The position numbers and the translations under genes were made by a program. Shown piece by piece: positions 1-12,200 of a stretch of DNA of 64,000 bases. The notes beneath the pieces were generated by a model. It was not told the origin of the DNA. It ran no database searches and worked only from the letters and a program-made list of their open reading frames with translations. Numbering within the stretch: position 1 is the first letter of the stretch; each line of letters opens with the position of its first letter. Source of the DNA: Membranipora membranacea (lineage: Eukaryota; Bryozoa; Gymnolaemata; Cheilostomatida; Membraniporidae). The stretch lies in NCBI GenBank assembly GCA_914767715.1, contig OU612066.1, positions 14,451,001 to 14,515,000 on the forward strand. Reading direction: 5' to 3'.

Positions 1-584
1 ATCTATTGAAAAAAGAATTCATAGTATCAGCATTTAGAGAGCACCCAGGCACTTTATTATATGTACGGAAAGGAATTATTAAACCATTTACTGTTGTAAC
101 TTCATGTCACATCCACACTTGCTGAATAAAGTACCATACAATGTTTTGTAGCTGCCTGATGACTGATGTAATTCGCACAACTTTTGAGCGGGTGGTATTT
201 TACTCACTAAGTTATAAGAGCCTTATACCTAGAGTGATATAAAGTTTCAAGGTTCGCAACAATGATAGTAGTTAGTGAAAATATTACTGCTATGACGAGG
301 AAGACCTGCCATGTTTTTCTTTTCAAGTTGCTTGCTTTATGATCAAACTATTTATCTGCTCAGTAAACAATTTGAGATCTAATATTTGTTCATTGAAACA
401 ACAATAGTAGTGCAAGGATTCGAGATCAGTGACAGCAAGTCTTTTTTTGCCTCAAAAATCTTGCTCGTTCTAATTGAAAGATTACCCTGGTAGTTTCAGA
501 AACATGCAATGTTAGATTTCAACTGACTCAATAAGGTACCCCTACAACAAGTTACCATTGAAAGCTAGATAAAGGCTTACACCG
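1..584. other. Noncoding, nothing recognised
   Basis: AT-rich sequence with no supportable exon, RNA gene or repeat structure that I can see. It ends at a hAT-like MITE whose left flanking TACACCG lies at 578-584. Confidence 0.5.
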
Positions 585-816
585 CAGGACCGTAGTTAAG
601 GAAGAATCTTAGGGGAGGCGCAAAAACTATGAGGGTGTGAGGCGACCCCCTCCTGTGAGAGCCTCCAAATCGTTTTAATAATATAATTAAATAGCAAATG
701 GAAGTCCGAAATGAGCTGATTCTGACATGCAATATTGAATTATAGCATTTTTAAGCCACTCTGTTGAGCATTCTAGGGGAGGCAGAGCGCCCCTGCCTCC
801 CCTAGAACTACGGCCC
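585..816. mobile_element. hAT-like MITE, 232 bp
   Basis: The left end reads CAGGACCGTAGTTAAG and the right end reads CTAGAACTACGGCCC, which are imperfect inverted repeats. Inside these, TTAGGGGAGGC on the left pairs with GCCTCCCCTA on the right. The element is flanked by an exact 7-bp direct repeat TACACCG (578-584 and 817-823), as expected of a target-site duplication. The CAGG terminus and the 7-8 bp duplication are typical of hAT elements. There is no coding capacity, so it is non-autonomous. Confidence 0.75.
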
Positions 817-1553
817 TACACCGGGTAACATGATTTCAATTCATTATTTTATTTCACTAATTATACACGATATTGATGAGGTTATTTTTACTCATTATAA
901 CTCCTGGATGTGCTCAGACTGTTTCTTCAGTCAATAAAGTAAGGGCGTAATGCTTGCCCTAAGTTATGATCTGAGGTCAGACGCAGTCACCGGTATTGTA
1001 GTGTCGGTGTGATTTGTGTAACATATGGTAGATCTACAAGGAAAGTTAGGCTCTGGTTGAAAGCTAAAGACTAAATTACATTATTATCAGTTAATTTATT
1101 CATAATCAAACAGTGAAGTCCTCTGTATCTACCAGGTATGCTCCGACTCGCCAGCGAAATGAGAGCAACTCGGCGCCCAGTTATGGCTGCCTTGCCTTTA
1201 GGGAACATTAATTGCCAAGTCTGCGGACTGAGACAGACCATGCGGTTTTAACCAACTTTAACCAATCCACTACCTGCATCTCATCGTTGGTCGTTCTTTC
1301 ATTGGTCATCATCATATGTCAATATGATTCATTGTTGGCCAAGTTTGCTTAACATTAATTATTGTGTCATTGCAAGATCATTTATATTTGACACTCAAGA
1401 ATCTGAATTATTGAAGGGTGACATTCAATTTTGTTCAGCACAGCACAGCACAGCACAGCGTATCACTATTATAAAATTTATTTATAAGCATGTACAAAAT
1501 TCAGTCCCAGTTAAGACTTACAGAGTTGATCATATTGAGAATACCATATATAG
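817..1553. other. Noncoding with a short CAGCA microsatellite
   Basis: Intergenic DNA upstream of the first sulfotransferase-like gene. A short pentamer tract (CAGCA repeated about four to five times) lies at about 1436-1459. The small frame across it (1324-1581) has no recognisable domain and looks fortuitous. Confidence 0.5.
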
Positions 1554-1637
1554 TAAACCATCATGCTCTTGCCCCAAGTAATGTGCCATTATAATTTATA
1601 AAATGGCACAAACTTGGCGCAAGAGCGTGATGGTTTA
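1554..1637. repeat. 84-bp imperfect palindrome
   Basis: TAAACCATCATGCTCTTG at the left end is matched by CAAGAGCGTGATGGTTTA at the right end. The arms continue inward (CAAGTAATGTGCCAT against ATGGCACAAACTTG) to an AT-rich centre near 1595. It is either a small MITE or a hairpin, about 260 bp upstream of the first sulfotransferase start codon. Confidence 0.65.
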
Positions 1638-1901
1638 TGTAGACTAGCCATCACCGTATTGTGCGACAGGGGTCATTGTCTGATGATAAGAAAACATTCG
1701 GATGATAAGCTCCAATTATTTCACGTTGCATCGAGATCGTGACCTGATACCAGTAGGCCTTGCGATCATTTGTATTGAAGGTTACATAGTGTGTATGTTA
1801 GTAGGAAGGCAATTACATAGTCTGCAGCAGTGATAAGCTGACTGCAGTTTATAAACTGAAATAAAGAACAAGAAGAAAATAAAGGTTTAACTGATATCTC
1901 T

Positions 1902-3984
1902 ATGGGGAGCATCGAGGATTACCTGGTAGTTTTACTGGTTGATATTTTAAACAGAGTTGGAGCGACATGGAACTACCTTCTACAAATTGTGTGGAGACTG
2001 AACGGTAAGATAAAATGGCGGCTTCAGAAGTGCGTATTCATGACGGTTTAAAACAGGGGTGCTCAAACTATGGCAAGTAGGCCAAATTTGGCCCACTTAC
2101 CATTTTTAGGTGGCCCACTTGCTTATATAAAAACTCACACGTTGCGACTGGTTTATTTAGGCTGAAAGTTTACTCATGGCCAAATCACGCATCAAGTCTT
2201 GTTGCATACACTCATTGGTGACAACAGTGCTAAGTATGCATATGAGGAAACATGAGATCAATGAGCTCAACCCAGATCTTTTCTACCCAAGATTTTTACT
2301 TGACAACCCCAGATTCAAAAAATCTTTTGCGCTTCGCGCACATCTGGAGTTCAATAATAAACTCAACGCGCTCCTGACCGATAGTCTGCTTGCTTGGCAC
2401 AAAAAAGTCTGGCCTACTTCAACATGTTTATTTTTTTAAAGTGGCCCACTGGCAAAAAGGTTTAAGCTCCCCTGGTTTAAAACAAGGCATCAATTATCTC
2501 GCACTTCGCTCCATGGAAAAGTAACAAAATCTTTGCGTGTTGCAATCACTATGTTATCTGAGTTTGCGCACTCGGCCCAAACATGTGCATACAATCGGTC
2601 AGGATCCATGGGAACGCACACAGGTGACAATTGAGTTCAACCTAGGTAGAACTGAGAATCCAAATGGAATTGCAGTGAATAAACCCCTTTAATTAAACGG
2701 ATAGATCATGTTTAGTGCTCGGAACTTCGTTCACCGAGCATAGCTTTTGTTTCAGGTGTGCAAGGGAAGCTGCAGGACATAAAAGTTGGAAAAGAAACCG
2801 TATACACTGCTCAGGTTCTTAAAAACTGGTACACGCTTCCTACAGGCTTGCACATCAATCGGAACAGCTTTATACTGGCACACGATCACTTTGCTCCAGT
2901 CAAAACAGTCCTCAGAAAAAATGTGTTTCTACTTGGAATCGAAGAAAACGTTGCCAAGTTTGTAGAATTGGATGCAGATGTTGATATATTCAATATCCGA
3001 AAGCACCCTATATTCTACATGGTACAAACAACGCTAACAAAGAAAGTAATCTTGGTACCACTCAAAGATTTGTATGATTTAGTTGACAGCATTGATATCG
3101 ATGATAAGAATGTGGTCTGGCTATTTCATACGCTACGCTGCGGGTCCACGACCTGGTCCCAGACTTTTGCATCCTTACCAGGTTGGAATGTGATTTCTGA
3201 GTCCCAAACGATGATCTACACAATGATACAAAGCAGAAACATCCTTGACCTTTCAGGGTTTGCCAAAACGAAAGAGTTTGAGAAGATTGTGGTGGCTACA
3301 ATTAAGATGCACATAGTTGCAGCCCCAAAAGGACACTCAATCTTCTGGAAAAGTACTGGCGTGGATGAACTCATGATACCAATTATCAAGAAACATTTCC
3401 CGTCGCATAAACTTCTATTTGGTTATCGAGATTGTCTCCCTAGCTCCATCTCGTTCTACAGATCCTTTGGTAGCGATCCAACTCTAATCAACAATGTCTC
3501 TCATACATGCAAAGAACTCCTCAGGGGACCAGTGCAACGTCTCCATCACAATGCACTGGGTAGAGCCGCTTGGCTCTATTTCACCACCGGTCACAACCTA
3601 GAGCTCTGTCTTAAAGCTTTTGAGGATGCCAAGCCCCACCCTAATGGTTTTGAGTTTTATGTTATTTTGTGGTCAACAAAAATCTGCTTGATCCGTCAAT
3701 TTCAGAAAGAAGGCATCGATTTCAAATTTCTCAAGTATGAAGATATGCAGAAAGACAAGGAGACGATGATACAAGATTTGTTTGAGCATCTCGGAGTCTC
3801 ACTGGACCTGGCTGAGGTTGCACGTAAGTCTATGGAAGTCGATAGCCAAGCAGGAACTTTCTTCAGCAGGGAGAACAAGGATGTAAACCAATCATGGACG
3901 CGAACCGTTAAATCTGACGAGAGATGTAACGCTCTGCTGAAGGCTTTCGATCTACCCGATCTGGATTCTAAAATGGTTTTATGA
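1902..3984 (+). CDS. Sulfotransferase-like protein A, membrane anchored (2 exons)
   Basis: Two exons: 1902-2004 and 2756-3984 (phase 1 intron, GTAAGA donor, TTTCAG acceptor), encoding 443 residues. The first exon starts at ATG 1902 and encodes a mostly hydrophobic N-terminus (residues about 7-32) that looks like a signal anchor; the two paralogues have the same arrangement. The 5'-phosphosulfate-binding loop is RCGST at residues 162-166 (context FHTLRCGSTTWSQ). The probable 3'-phosphate-binding segment is YRDCLPSS with R259 and S264/S265. A C-terminal KYEDMQKD...LFEHLGV segment is also typical of sulfotransferases. Family knowledge says PAPS-dependent sulfate transfer; the acceptor is unknown. 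A hAT element sits in the intron. It is the most divergent of the three intact paralogues and has an inactive partner at 34486-35357. Certain of the fold class, unsure of the substrate. Confidence 0.85.
2054..2474. mobile_element. hAT non-autonomous element in intron 1
   Basis: The element begins CAGGGGTGCTCAAACTATGG and ends GGTTTAAGCTCCCCTG, which are imperfect terminal inverted repeats. It is flanked by a perfect 8-bp duplication GTTTAAAA (2046-2053 and 2475-2482), the hallmark of hAT insertion. A small frame inside (2176-2439) has no recognisable transposase domain. The element lies wholly within the intron of sulfotransferase-like gene A and is spliced out if that gene model is right. 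Confidence 0.88.
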
Positions 3985-4325
3985 AAACTCTCCGCTATTT
4001 GTAATCTGAAATTGTGTCAACTTAGTTAAGTCAGTTATTAGGCTACCATTTTTGCCAATTGATTCTAGAACTAGACTAATGATATAAGAGTCCTCGAATT
4101 GCAGCTGAATGTAAAGATCTTTTATGTGTTCAAATCAGATCGTAGTTTTTCATTTTAGTTTTTATGTGACATTTAATTGTACTGTCCCAATGAAAATGGA
4201 ACAGTTACATAGATAAAATCGATGATTATTGGTTTTTTTACTTATTATAAATAACTAGATAGAATAGAAGAATATAAGCTATGAAGCTATGAATTCAGCT
4301 ATAGATCACAAATTTAATGAGCAGC

Positions 4326-4331
4326 AATAAA
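4326..4331 (+). promoter_or_regulatory. Candidate polyadenylation signal AATAAA
   Basis: AATAAA, followed immediately by overlapping AAATAAAT, lies about 340 bases after the stop codon of gene A. It is conserved at the matching place in the block 2 pseudogene flank (about 35700). Confidence 0.5.
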
Positions 4332-4544
4332 ATAAATAGTTGTCACCTGATGGAATAAAAATCAAGTTCCTGTCTAACTGCCCTAGATCACGTAAGATGC
4401 AGTATCTTGTAATCGTATCCATTAGCCAACAATTAATTTTTGCTGGGTTGACTTGTGGAGTAGGTGGCCCATTTTGGTAAATCATAAAGTCTACTTCGAT
4501 GTCAAACCTTTTTTACTGACACTTAGGAAGGTGTCTATGACCTA

Positions 4545-4660
4545 TGTAGAGCTCAGATGGCTGCAATGCCAGCTAGTGGCATTACATAATCATCACTCAT
4601 GTGGGAGTGTTTGATCATGTTCTGCCACTAACTCGCGTTGCAGTCGTCTGGGCACTTAGA
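4545..4660. repeat. Inverted-repeat (MITE-like) family, copy 1
   Basis: GCTCAGATGGCTGCAATG on the left is mirrored by GTTGCAGTCGTCTGGGCAC on the right. Internal arms are GCATTACATAATCA and TGATCATGTTCTGCC. Related copies lie at about 13374-13470, 21847-21959 and 40170-40265. Confidence 0.6.
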
Positions 4661-5509
4661 CAATGTCTATGCAGTCTGTGGTCACAGTCTCACACAATAA
4701 TATCGTCCACAAAATTGACACAAATATGCAATCAAATAGCTGCACAGTGTTGGTAAGCTTACAGAAATAAACTATACGAATCTTCTCACACAAGAGCTTG
4801 CAGAGTCATTTCACTTTTGAGATTAGCAAGTTAATTTGGTTTTGACAGCTGCTGCTGTAAGAAGTAAGTAAGAGGTATAAAGCTTGACAGGTTTGATAAA
4901 ACAGAAATGATCACTGGGTGTCAATATTTAACACTTATGTTTAATTACTTGTGATTGTTGCTAGGCTTTTGACAGTTGCCCAGTGACAGTGACATATATT
5001 TTTATCGTCTGGTTAAAATATTTAGAGAAAATTCTTTCATCTGTAGATTTTGTTTGATCTACAACTTACATTGACAGCATTGTCAGGTCAATGACCTAAT
5101 CTTTCAGTGAGTTTTAGACTTGCCATAAAAGTTATTTTAAGATTTTTTTTAGTAGATATAAAGCCAAAGACCCTGGAACTCAAGCAGGGGCGTATTGTAC
5201 CATTTTCTCTACATTCACATTTATTTCTCTGGAAATGTTGTTTGCGTATTACATCGATATTCTATTAGGTGGCTCATTATAACCAAATAAAAAGTATGTT
5301 ATCTGGGCTTATATTACTCACCCATATTTAGTGATTCATCCCTGATTATCTGATGTTTACAATTCGCCTCTGAACTCACGATATCAAGTTGGCTGTTCCC
5401 AGTACTTTTTCTTATCATAGTATCAGGACAGTCACCTGCATGGAATACACATCATAAAATCATTGAAACTCTGGGCATCAACATTTGATATTTTTGGCTC
5501 TAAAAGATC

Positions 5510-7119
5510 ATGGGTCTCCTGCAGGATTACTTAGCTATTATTCAGGTTGAAGTTGCTGATATTATAGGAGCTATATGGCTTTTCATCATTCACAACATTG
5601 TGTGGAGTATTTCAGGTGAGAATCTCCATATCTACGTTTAGGTTTATGGCTTGTAGAACTTGGTTTAGTATAAACCTATCACTCCACACCATTATAGTTC
5701 ACAGTCAACTAATCAGAGCGCATTCCCCAGTTGTCCTTTCTTCTTTCAAGTGTTATAATAATATGACAGAAGAGTTTGTGCCCTTGTCTTATTGGGTAGA
5801 TAATTCACATCTAAAATTGAAAGTGGCCATGATTGTTGGTCATGTTATAGCATGATACTCAAATTTTTCTCTCTCTCCTTTCAGGCATCAATGGCAAGCT
5901 GCGAGACATAAAAGATGGTAAAGAGAAAGTATACACTGCCCAAGTGCTTCGCTACTGCTACACACTGCCTGGGAATATTTCTGTCTCACCCAACTCTTTC
6001 ATCTTCACTCATGATCATTTTGCTCCTGCAAAGACATTCCTAAGAGACAACGTTTTTTTTCTAGGATTTGAAAAAGAAGTTGCAAAATTCATTGAACTCG
6101 ATGCCAAAGCAGACATGTTCAATCTAAGGAAAAATCCGATTCTGTTCATTCACCAGGTTCCTTATATTAGGAAAATGATTTCTATCCCCCAAAAAGATGT
6201 CATGGAAGTTCTAGACAATGCCTACGTTGAAGACACTAGGGTTGTTTGGTGTTTCCACACCATACGATGTGGATCTACAGTATGGTCACAAATGTTTGCA
6301 GCCTTACCAAATTGGGTAACATATTCAGAGTCCCAAACAATGTTCTACAGCGTTGTGAAAGCCCGAAAATGTCCTGATATTGCCGCATTCGCCAAAACGG
6401 AGGAGTACGAAAAAATGGTGGTGGCATCCATCAAATTGCACATACTTTTGGCCCCGAGAGGTCATTCTATCTTCTGGAAAACAACACTGGCGGACGAACA
6501 CATGGTTCCAGTTATCAAGAAGCATTTTCCATCACATGACATACTATTTGCTTATCGAGATTGTCTTTCTTGTTCCACTTCATTCTACAAAGCCTTTGGT
6601 CATCTGCCCATGACCTTGAACCACATTTTACATGCTAACAGGGAAGTACTGAGTGGACGTAAAAACCTCTCACTTGCAGGGTGTACAGGCTGGTCGATAT
6701 ATACGAATGGCTACAACGCCGACTTCTGTCGAAAGCTTGTGAAGGATTATAAGCTACGACCTAATGCATTTGAGTGGTTTATAATGTGCTGGGCAGCAAA
6801 AGTTAGCATGATGAGGGAGTATCGTAAGAATGGAATACACCTCATAGCTTTGAAGTATGAGGAGTTGCGTAGGGATCCAATTGGCATGATAACAGAGCTA
6901 TTCGAGCATCTGAATATCTCACTAGATCTCGTTGACGTTGCTCACAAAACCATGGAGCTGGACAGTCAAGCAGGAACCTTCTTCAGCCATGAGAAAAGAG
7001 TTGACAACGACTCATGGTTGAGAACACCAGACTCTGACAGGAGATGTAACGGTATACTGAAGGATTTTGGTCTTCCAGATCTGGGCTCGCAGTTCAATAT
7101 GCCAAAAGAGACCTTTTGA
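5510..7119 (+). CDS. Sulfotransferase-like protein B, membrane anchored (2 exons)
   Basis: Exons 5510-5615 and 5885-7119 (phase 1 intron, GTGAGA donor, TTTCAG acceptor), 446 residues. Exon 1 starts at ATG 5510 and encodes a hydrophobic N-terminal helix (about residues 8-34) followed by SGINGKLRDIKDG, consistent with a type II signal anchor and a lumenal catalytic domain. RCGST at residues 163-167 is the 5'-phosphosulfate loop. YRDCLSCSTS with R260 and S264/S266 is the probable 3'-phosphate site. The C-terminal KYEELRRDP...LFEHLNI stretch fits the sulfotransferase fold. It is closely related to gene C at 13165. Exon 1, the intron and the 5' flank are repeated almost unchanged at 35935-37766, where the rest of the gene has been lost. 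Acceptor and pathway cannot be inferred. Confidence 0.87.
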
Positions 7120-7790
7120 AATCTATTTTGTGCACAACAGTAATTGGGAAAAAATGACGCAGGTGTTGTTTAGTTGGTACTGTCCGCGCTGTTTATATTT
7201 TTTTGTTCAATTTGACAAAGTTTTTGCGGAGGTGACAAGAATCCTCTGCCTTGGTCTTGAAAATTTCTTTCCCCTACCAAAGAGCAAAACGGAAGAAAAT
7301 TTTCATGCATTTGTCCACTTATAAAACGTACAACTAATTGTCTGATATATAACAAATGAATTTATTGACGAAAATAATATGTAGATATATAAATACATAC
7401 GTTAAAGGTTTCTCTATTGTGATACAACTGAAATATTGTTGGCACATTTAGTTTTTTTATGATTCATGTGATTTCTATCAGTTTCTTACGCGAACCATTG
7501 AACGAACCATTGAACCATTGAAATTCAAAAACGGATATCATAATACGATGGCATATGCTTCATGAGGTTAATTTGTTCAGGGTGTTTCCGACTCCTTGCT
7601 TTGATCAACTTGACTGTTCCTTACAAACAAACGAAGGCTCACTGTCCCGTTATCTCGCTTAACCTGTCTTTTTAAGGTTATCTTGATGATTATATGGGCA
7701 ATTGATGACACCTCCAATAAATCTGTCAGTAAGAACAGAAACTTGTGCCTACCAACTGCTTTTCTCTCAAATCCCTCCATTCTATGTAGT
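7120..7790. other. 3' flank of gene B, no gene seen
   Basis: AT-rich noncoding sequence after gene B. Small frames on both strands lack any family signature. In block 2 the matching stretch is deleted: the pseudogene joins directly to sequence equivalent to about 7940. Confidence 0.5.
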
Positions 7791-8130
7791 TCTTGAGCAA
7801 GCAAGGTTACCTTACCCCTTTCTGTTGTATTGCCTTTGTTTTGGTTACGGTTTTTCTTGCAACAGTCAGAAATATGCCATCAGGCATTTATGGATATGAA
7901 AAACAAGCTCTAGCAACTATGAATGTTTGGCATCAGATATCTGTTGCCAAACATTCTTGAGCAAAGGAAAGGCAGCAAGGTTATCTTACCCATTTCAGTT
8001 GTATTGCCTTTGTTTTGGTTGGGGTTTCCTTGCAACAGTCAGACATATGCCATCAGGGATTTATTGATATGAAAAACAAGCTATAGCAACTATGAATGTT
8101 ATATACAGATATCTGTTGCCAAACATAAAT
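7791..8130. repeat. Two tandem copies of a ~164-bp repeat
   Basis: TCTTGAGCAA begins one copy at 7791 and the next at about 7955. Both continue through a shared GGTTACC/GGTTATC, a TTGCCTTTGTTTTGGTT stretch and GCCATCAGG..TTTAT. A third copy lies at 37772-37938, where the ends CTGTTGCCAAAC and GTTTGGCAACAG are inverted repeats, suggesting the unit is a short TIR element. Confidence 0.7.
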
Positions 8131-8560
8131 GAAAATCCTCAGAACACTCATTATCTCAATGTGAGTGGCAGTTTATTGGCAATGTTACAAAAATTTTATC
8201 AAACCCATTCATTCTAGAATTGATCCGATAATTTCATTTCATTTTCAAGCTTTTGTGGCACTTAGCAGAAAAATCTCTGGTTATAATTGTTATAGCTGCC
8301 AAAAAGACAGTACCCATAAATCAAAAGACCAAACAGCTCCAAATTCACGCCCAAATGATGCCAAATCATGTTTTAAATATCCAAAAATGTTTGCATTTTT
8401 AAAACTTTGGTTTATGACACAGCATAATCAGTCTTACATTTTCCTTGACTTTGAGTTTTCAGCTATTTCTTTTTCTTTTGACAAAACCATAGCGTAGAAC
8501 TGAGATTCGATGAAATCAAAACTGGTGAGATTGATTCACAAATCATAGCCTTATTATAAA
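8131..8560. other. Noncoding, repeated in block 2
   Basis: This AT-rich stretch matches 37990-38545, including the TGCCAAAAAGACAGTACCC motif and the poly-T runs. No gene is visible. It ends at the insertion point of a 3.5 kb hAT-like element; the left target flank ATTATAAA is 8553-8560. Confidence 0.55.
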
Positions 8561-11500
8561 CATTGGTGGAAATGGAAAAAAATAAGTGCCTATACACCAA
8601 ACATTGAGATCGATCCAATGCGTAGCGCCGCTGCTGGGTGGGTTTGGGAGGGGCGCAGCGCCCTCCCGGTGACAAGGTGGGTGCGGGTGCAAATTTTATT
8701 GATATTTGTGCCCTAATAGGCGACTTACCAGGCCTTTGAAAATAAACAATTTTCATCAAGTTGTCTTCCCTTGGAAAAGGGACAGTAGCATTGAGCACAT
8801 CATTAGTGATGACAGAATTCATGGAATAACTCCTATTCCAAGAAAGCTAAAATTACGGGGTTTCCATAGGATCATGTCAGTGTAGTAAGGTATCTGATGG
8901 CATAGTTTTCGATACCCTACTCGGAATTTTTTTTTATTTTTTTATGTACTGCCCAGTGGTTTTTTCAGGTAACTACAGTAAAGGCATGTTTCTCATCACA
9001 GCAATAAATTGACCTAAGGTACACCAGTGCATTTTGGCATAGATATGCTATGCTATGTTTATTGTCTGCTATGATAAGGTAAAATAGAGGTATCGTGCTG
9101 ATGACAAGTGAGGGCACTGTGCCTGTACGGGATTAAGTGAATGTTGTATGAGGTCATTATAATAAAATTATTCAGACAGAGATGTAAACTATGAGCGAAG
9201 TCAGTAGCCAGGTATTGCCTAGCAATAACAAAAATATACCCGTAAGTCCTCTGAAGTCTTATTGTCAGCTCCGATACTAGTTTTAACAATATAAATGCGA
9301 CAGATTTTTAAACACACTGTCATACCTATGCCATACTGGTTGACTCATGAGCAGGTCAGGCCAAATTTTATTGTGAGCATTATGCAGACTTAACTTAATT
9401 TACTCAGATGAGGGATAATTTCTGGTTCCATTTCAAAGAACAAGCAGAGATTAGTTTTCATTCCGGAGCTGAAAAGCTCATCATAATCTAAAACTTCCAT
9501 CTTGGATTGCGATAAATTATTGTAAAATAAAGAAAAAACATTCTTTGTTATACCAGTGATCATCATCTGAAATTAGATTTGGCCATAATAAACAGGCTTC
9601 GTTTTTAGTTTCCCTTTTTTATCGATGCACGAGGGATTATCCAATGAAGGTGACATAATTTCCAGTAGCATACCTGTATCAGTATCATAGATCTGATTCA
9701 TGCAGCTAAATTTTCAGATAGAGCAATGCTGTCGCAATTACCTATTAGCAGTTTTTTACCCATTAGAAATGTCGATGCTGACATTTTTTGCAAACCACAG
9801 CACTACATTTCACTACATGGAAATCTTGATTACTATTAACCGCGCTCATTCTATGTATAGACTTGTTTGTCATCATTTTATGTACCACTTTTCTTGTCAA
9901 GACTCGTACAGCCAACCAGCTAATCGACGAGCCTCCATTTATCCTTATGATGTAGCCTGCAGCATCATTACAAACACAGTGTCACAGCACAAGTTGTAGA
10001 GATTATTATTACTTCCATACCAATTATCCTAACTAGGAAGAGTTACGCAACATATGTAAGAGGGCGATAATTTTGGTACAACAACCAATAAAATGTTCGT
10101 TGTCGACCCCCTTGATGTGTATGCTATCTCGCCTAGCGTCTCTATACTAGTACAATACCCTCACAGCAATCCCAAGAAATGAAACTATTAAGCCCTTTTA
10201 CTCTGGTTCATGGTGAGACACTGAACATAATTTATTTCTTGAGCGGTGCTGTTCATATTCTGCACAAGTTGTGCTATGGATTGGCTGCTTGATAGTGTTT
10301 CATAACATCAACTTTCTTCCTAACTTTGTTCAATTCTTGAGCAGCAGGGATTGTAGCTGTAGATTCCTGATCAATAATTATGATGTCAGGTTTTTGTGGA
10401 GTTTTGTTGCTGTCCTGAAGTTGACCATAACCACATTGTAAGTTGTCTTTTAGGCAAAGATTATAAATTATTATTAGGATTATTATGGTACTAACTATTC
10501 AATTGACTGTTGTCCCTTATGACTGTTACAGCATGTTACAGCTCTGCTATGTAATAAACCTGGCTTAACCCCATTAATCAATTTAACTGAAAAATTTGAG
10601 TTTACACTGTGAATCTGTCTGGTCATTCATGAGAATATTTGCTCACTGCTTCGGACAAAGATAATCCTTGTTACATCATGACCGGAAAATGTAAATTTGT
10701 CGCAACTTGATTAATGCCTGGTAGTAAAATCAGCCGTTTTGCATCTCAGCTGTCCGAGAAACAGTGTAGCCGCTGCACCCACAGCTGGGTAATCAGGGAT
10801 AGCATTGCCATTGGAGGATTGTTTTTTTGTTAAGACACTGTCAGAATGAGAATGTCCCAGTTTGGAGATAAGGGAGATGAGATGGGTGTCAAGGAACATC
10901 ATACATTTAAGTCGATTAGGGTCTGGAGCTGACCCTCCAATCTTGGATAATGTCATATTGTTTTTTTTAATATTTCCTGGTCCCTTAGGCCAGGCACTTC
11001 TGAGGTTTCAGCATTGTATAATGTATACGCTCTTGAACAGAGTTCCTTTCTTGTTCCAGAGCACTTAAAACCACTACGCCTATAGTAATATTTCATTGCT
11101 TCTGCGTCCCACGTTTCGACTTCGTTCAATGATATCAAATCGCTGCTTACAAGATCTTCCGTATTGTGATGTTACTTGATGTCTGATAACCAAATAGATA
11201 GACATTCATATGGGCGCAGCATTAAATACACCTGATTTTAATCATTCACACTTCAGTATTTATAATCTTTGCTTCAGTGTTTTGTGGTACAAAAACCAGG
11301 TTAGATATGCCAGACCCAATGTTTGCAGTATATTTCATACGGTGCGTGCTGCGTGCGGTGCGCCCGTCATTCAGACCACTATTATATCACAGAGTAAGGA
11401 TATATCATATCATGCTCTAATCTTTCATCGTATCAATAATTTCTATACTATTACTAAGGTGTTACCACATATCCCAGAATAATAACCTTGTTTGTTATGA

Positions 11501-12095
11501 CACTGCAAGAATTACATCGCTAGTTTGAAGGTTTGAGGAGCTAGAATTTTTTTCTATATCCCAATGTGTTCCTTGGTAGATTATGCACCTGATCTGAGAA
11601 TGCCACTTCCAGAAAATCCGCTGCTACCGAGTTATCAAAGAAAAAGGAATATTTTAGTATCCTTCTTATAGTGAACTGTCCCTTCATCATGGGCATTGAC
11701 AACACAACTCCAAATTATAAAAATGTTATTTTTGGGCTCAGTAAGTCGCCTATTACAGTGTTTCTGGTATATCTTTTTGAGCCTAAATCTAAGAGCATGT
11801 TTTGACTGAAATGAGAGGAGGCAAAATGAGAGACATAATAAAATAAACTACTCATGCTTATCATATGAAATAATTTCTATATATTTCAGACTATAAACTT
11901 GACAACATTTATTTACAAATTTAACATGTTTACCATCTAGTTGAATAATTAATTGTAATATCCTTATCCAAACATACAAAGTGCACAGCAGTGATAGGTT
12001 ATAAGTGCCTATACACTCATTGAAGGTGTAAAGGCATTGATGTGAACTTCCTATGCACCGTATATAGGCCCGTTATAGGCCCATTTCCACCACTG
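8561..12095. mobile_element. hAT-like element, ~3.5 kb, absent from block 2
   Basis: The left end CATTGGTGGAAATGG is inverted at the right end as CCATTTCCACCACTG. The flanking octamers ATTATAAA (8553-8560) and ATTATAAG (12096-12103) differ at one base. Subterminal motifs AATAGGCGACTTACC (about 8715) and GTAAGTCGCCTATT (about 11740) are also inverted. A direct motif AAGTGCCTATACAC occurs near both ends. In block 2 the flanks are joined (about 38540-38550), so this segment behaves as an insertion. A GC-rich patch lies at 8620-8690. I see no transposase; the only protein-like remnant is at 10711-11138. Confidence 0.65.
10711..11138 (-). pseudogene. SAP-like domain fragment (element-borne remnant)
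   Basis: On the minus strand a start at 11138 opens a 61-residue frame with W10, YYYRRSGFKCSGTRKELCSR and YNAE. This is the pattern of a small SAP-like helix-turn-helix fold (a turn GxKxSGxxxEL between helices) that in invertebrate genomes often begins multi-domain, mobile-element-related proteins. The frame stops at 10953 and an adjacent frame runs to 10711, suggesting a frameshifted remnant. It lies inside the hAT-like insertion. The domain assignment is by eye and weak; no downstream domain is recognised. Confidence 0.3.
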
Positions 12096-12200
12096 ATTAT
12101 AAGTGATACTGCCAAGGCTTTCCATATATTTCACAATGCCCAAATCTGCATTCAATTCAAATCAAGTTTGTGTGGCGACATTTGATGGCTTGGTATTGGT

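Larger units (their letters stand above)
3985..5509. other. 3' flank of gene A and 5' flank of gene B
   Basis: The first 400 bases are the 3' untranslated region and flank of gene A; the same sequence follows the pseudogene copy (35358-35757). A member of an inverted-repeat family lies at about 4545-4660. From about 5325 to 5509 the sequence matches 35935-36125, the upstream region of the second gene in block 2. No other gene is visible. Confidence 0.6.

Noticed and set aside
2176-2439. 87-residue plus-strand frame upstream of gene A exon 2
   Set aside because: It lies inside a hAT element with inverted ends and an 8-bp target duplication, and has no recognisable domain.
8463-8822. 119-residue minus-strand frame over a GC-rich patch
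   Set aside because: Crosses the end of a hAT-like insertion and shows no domain; a composite of element and flank.
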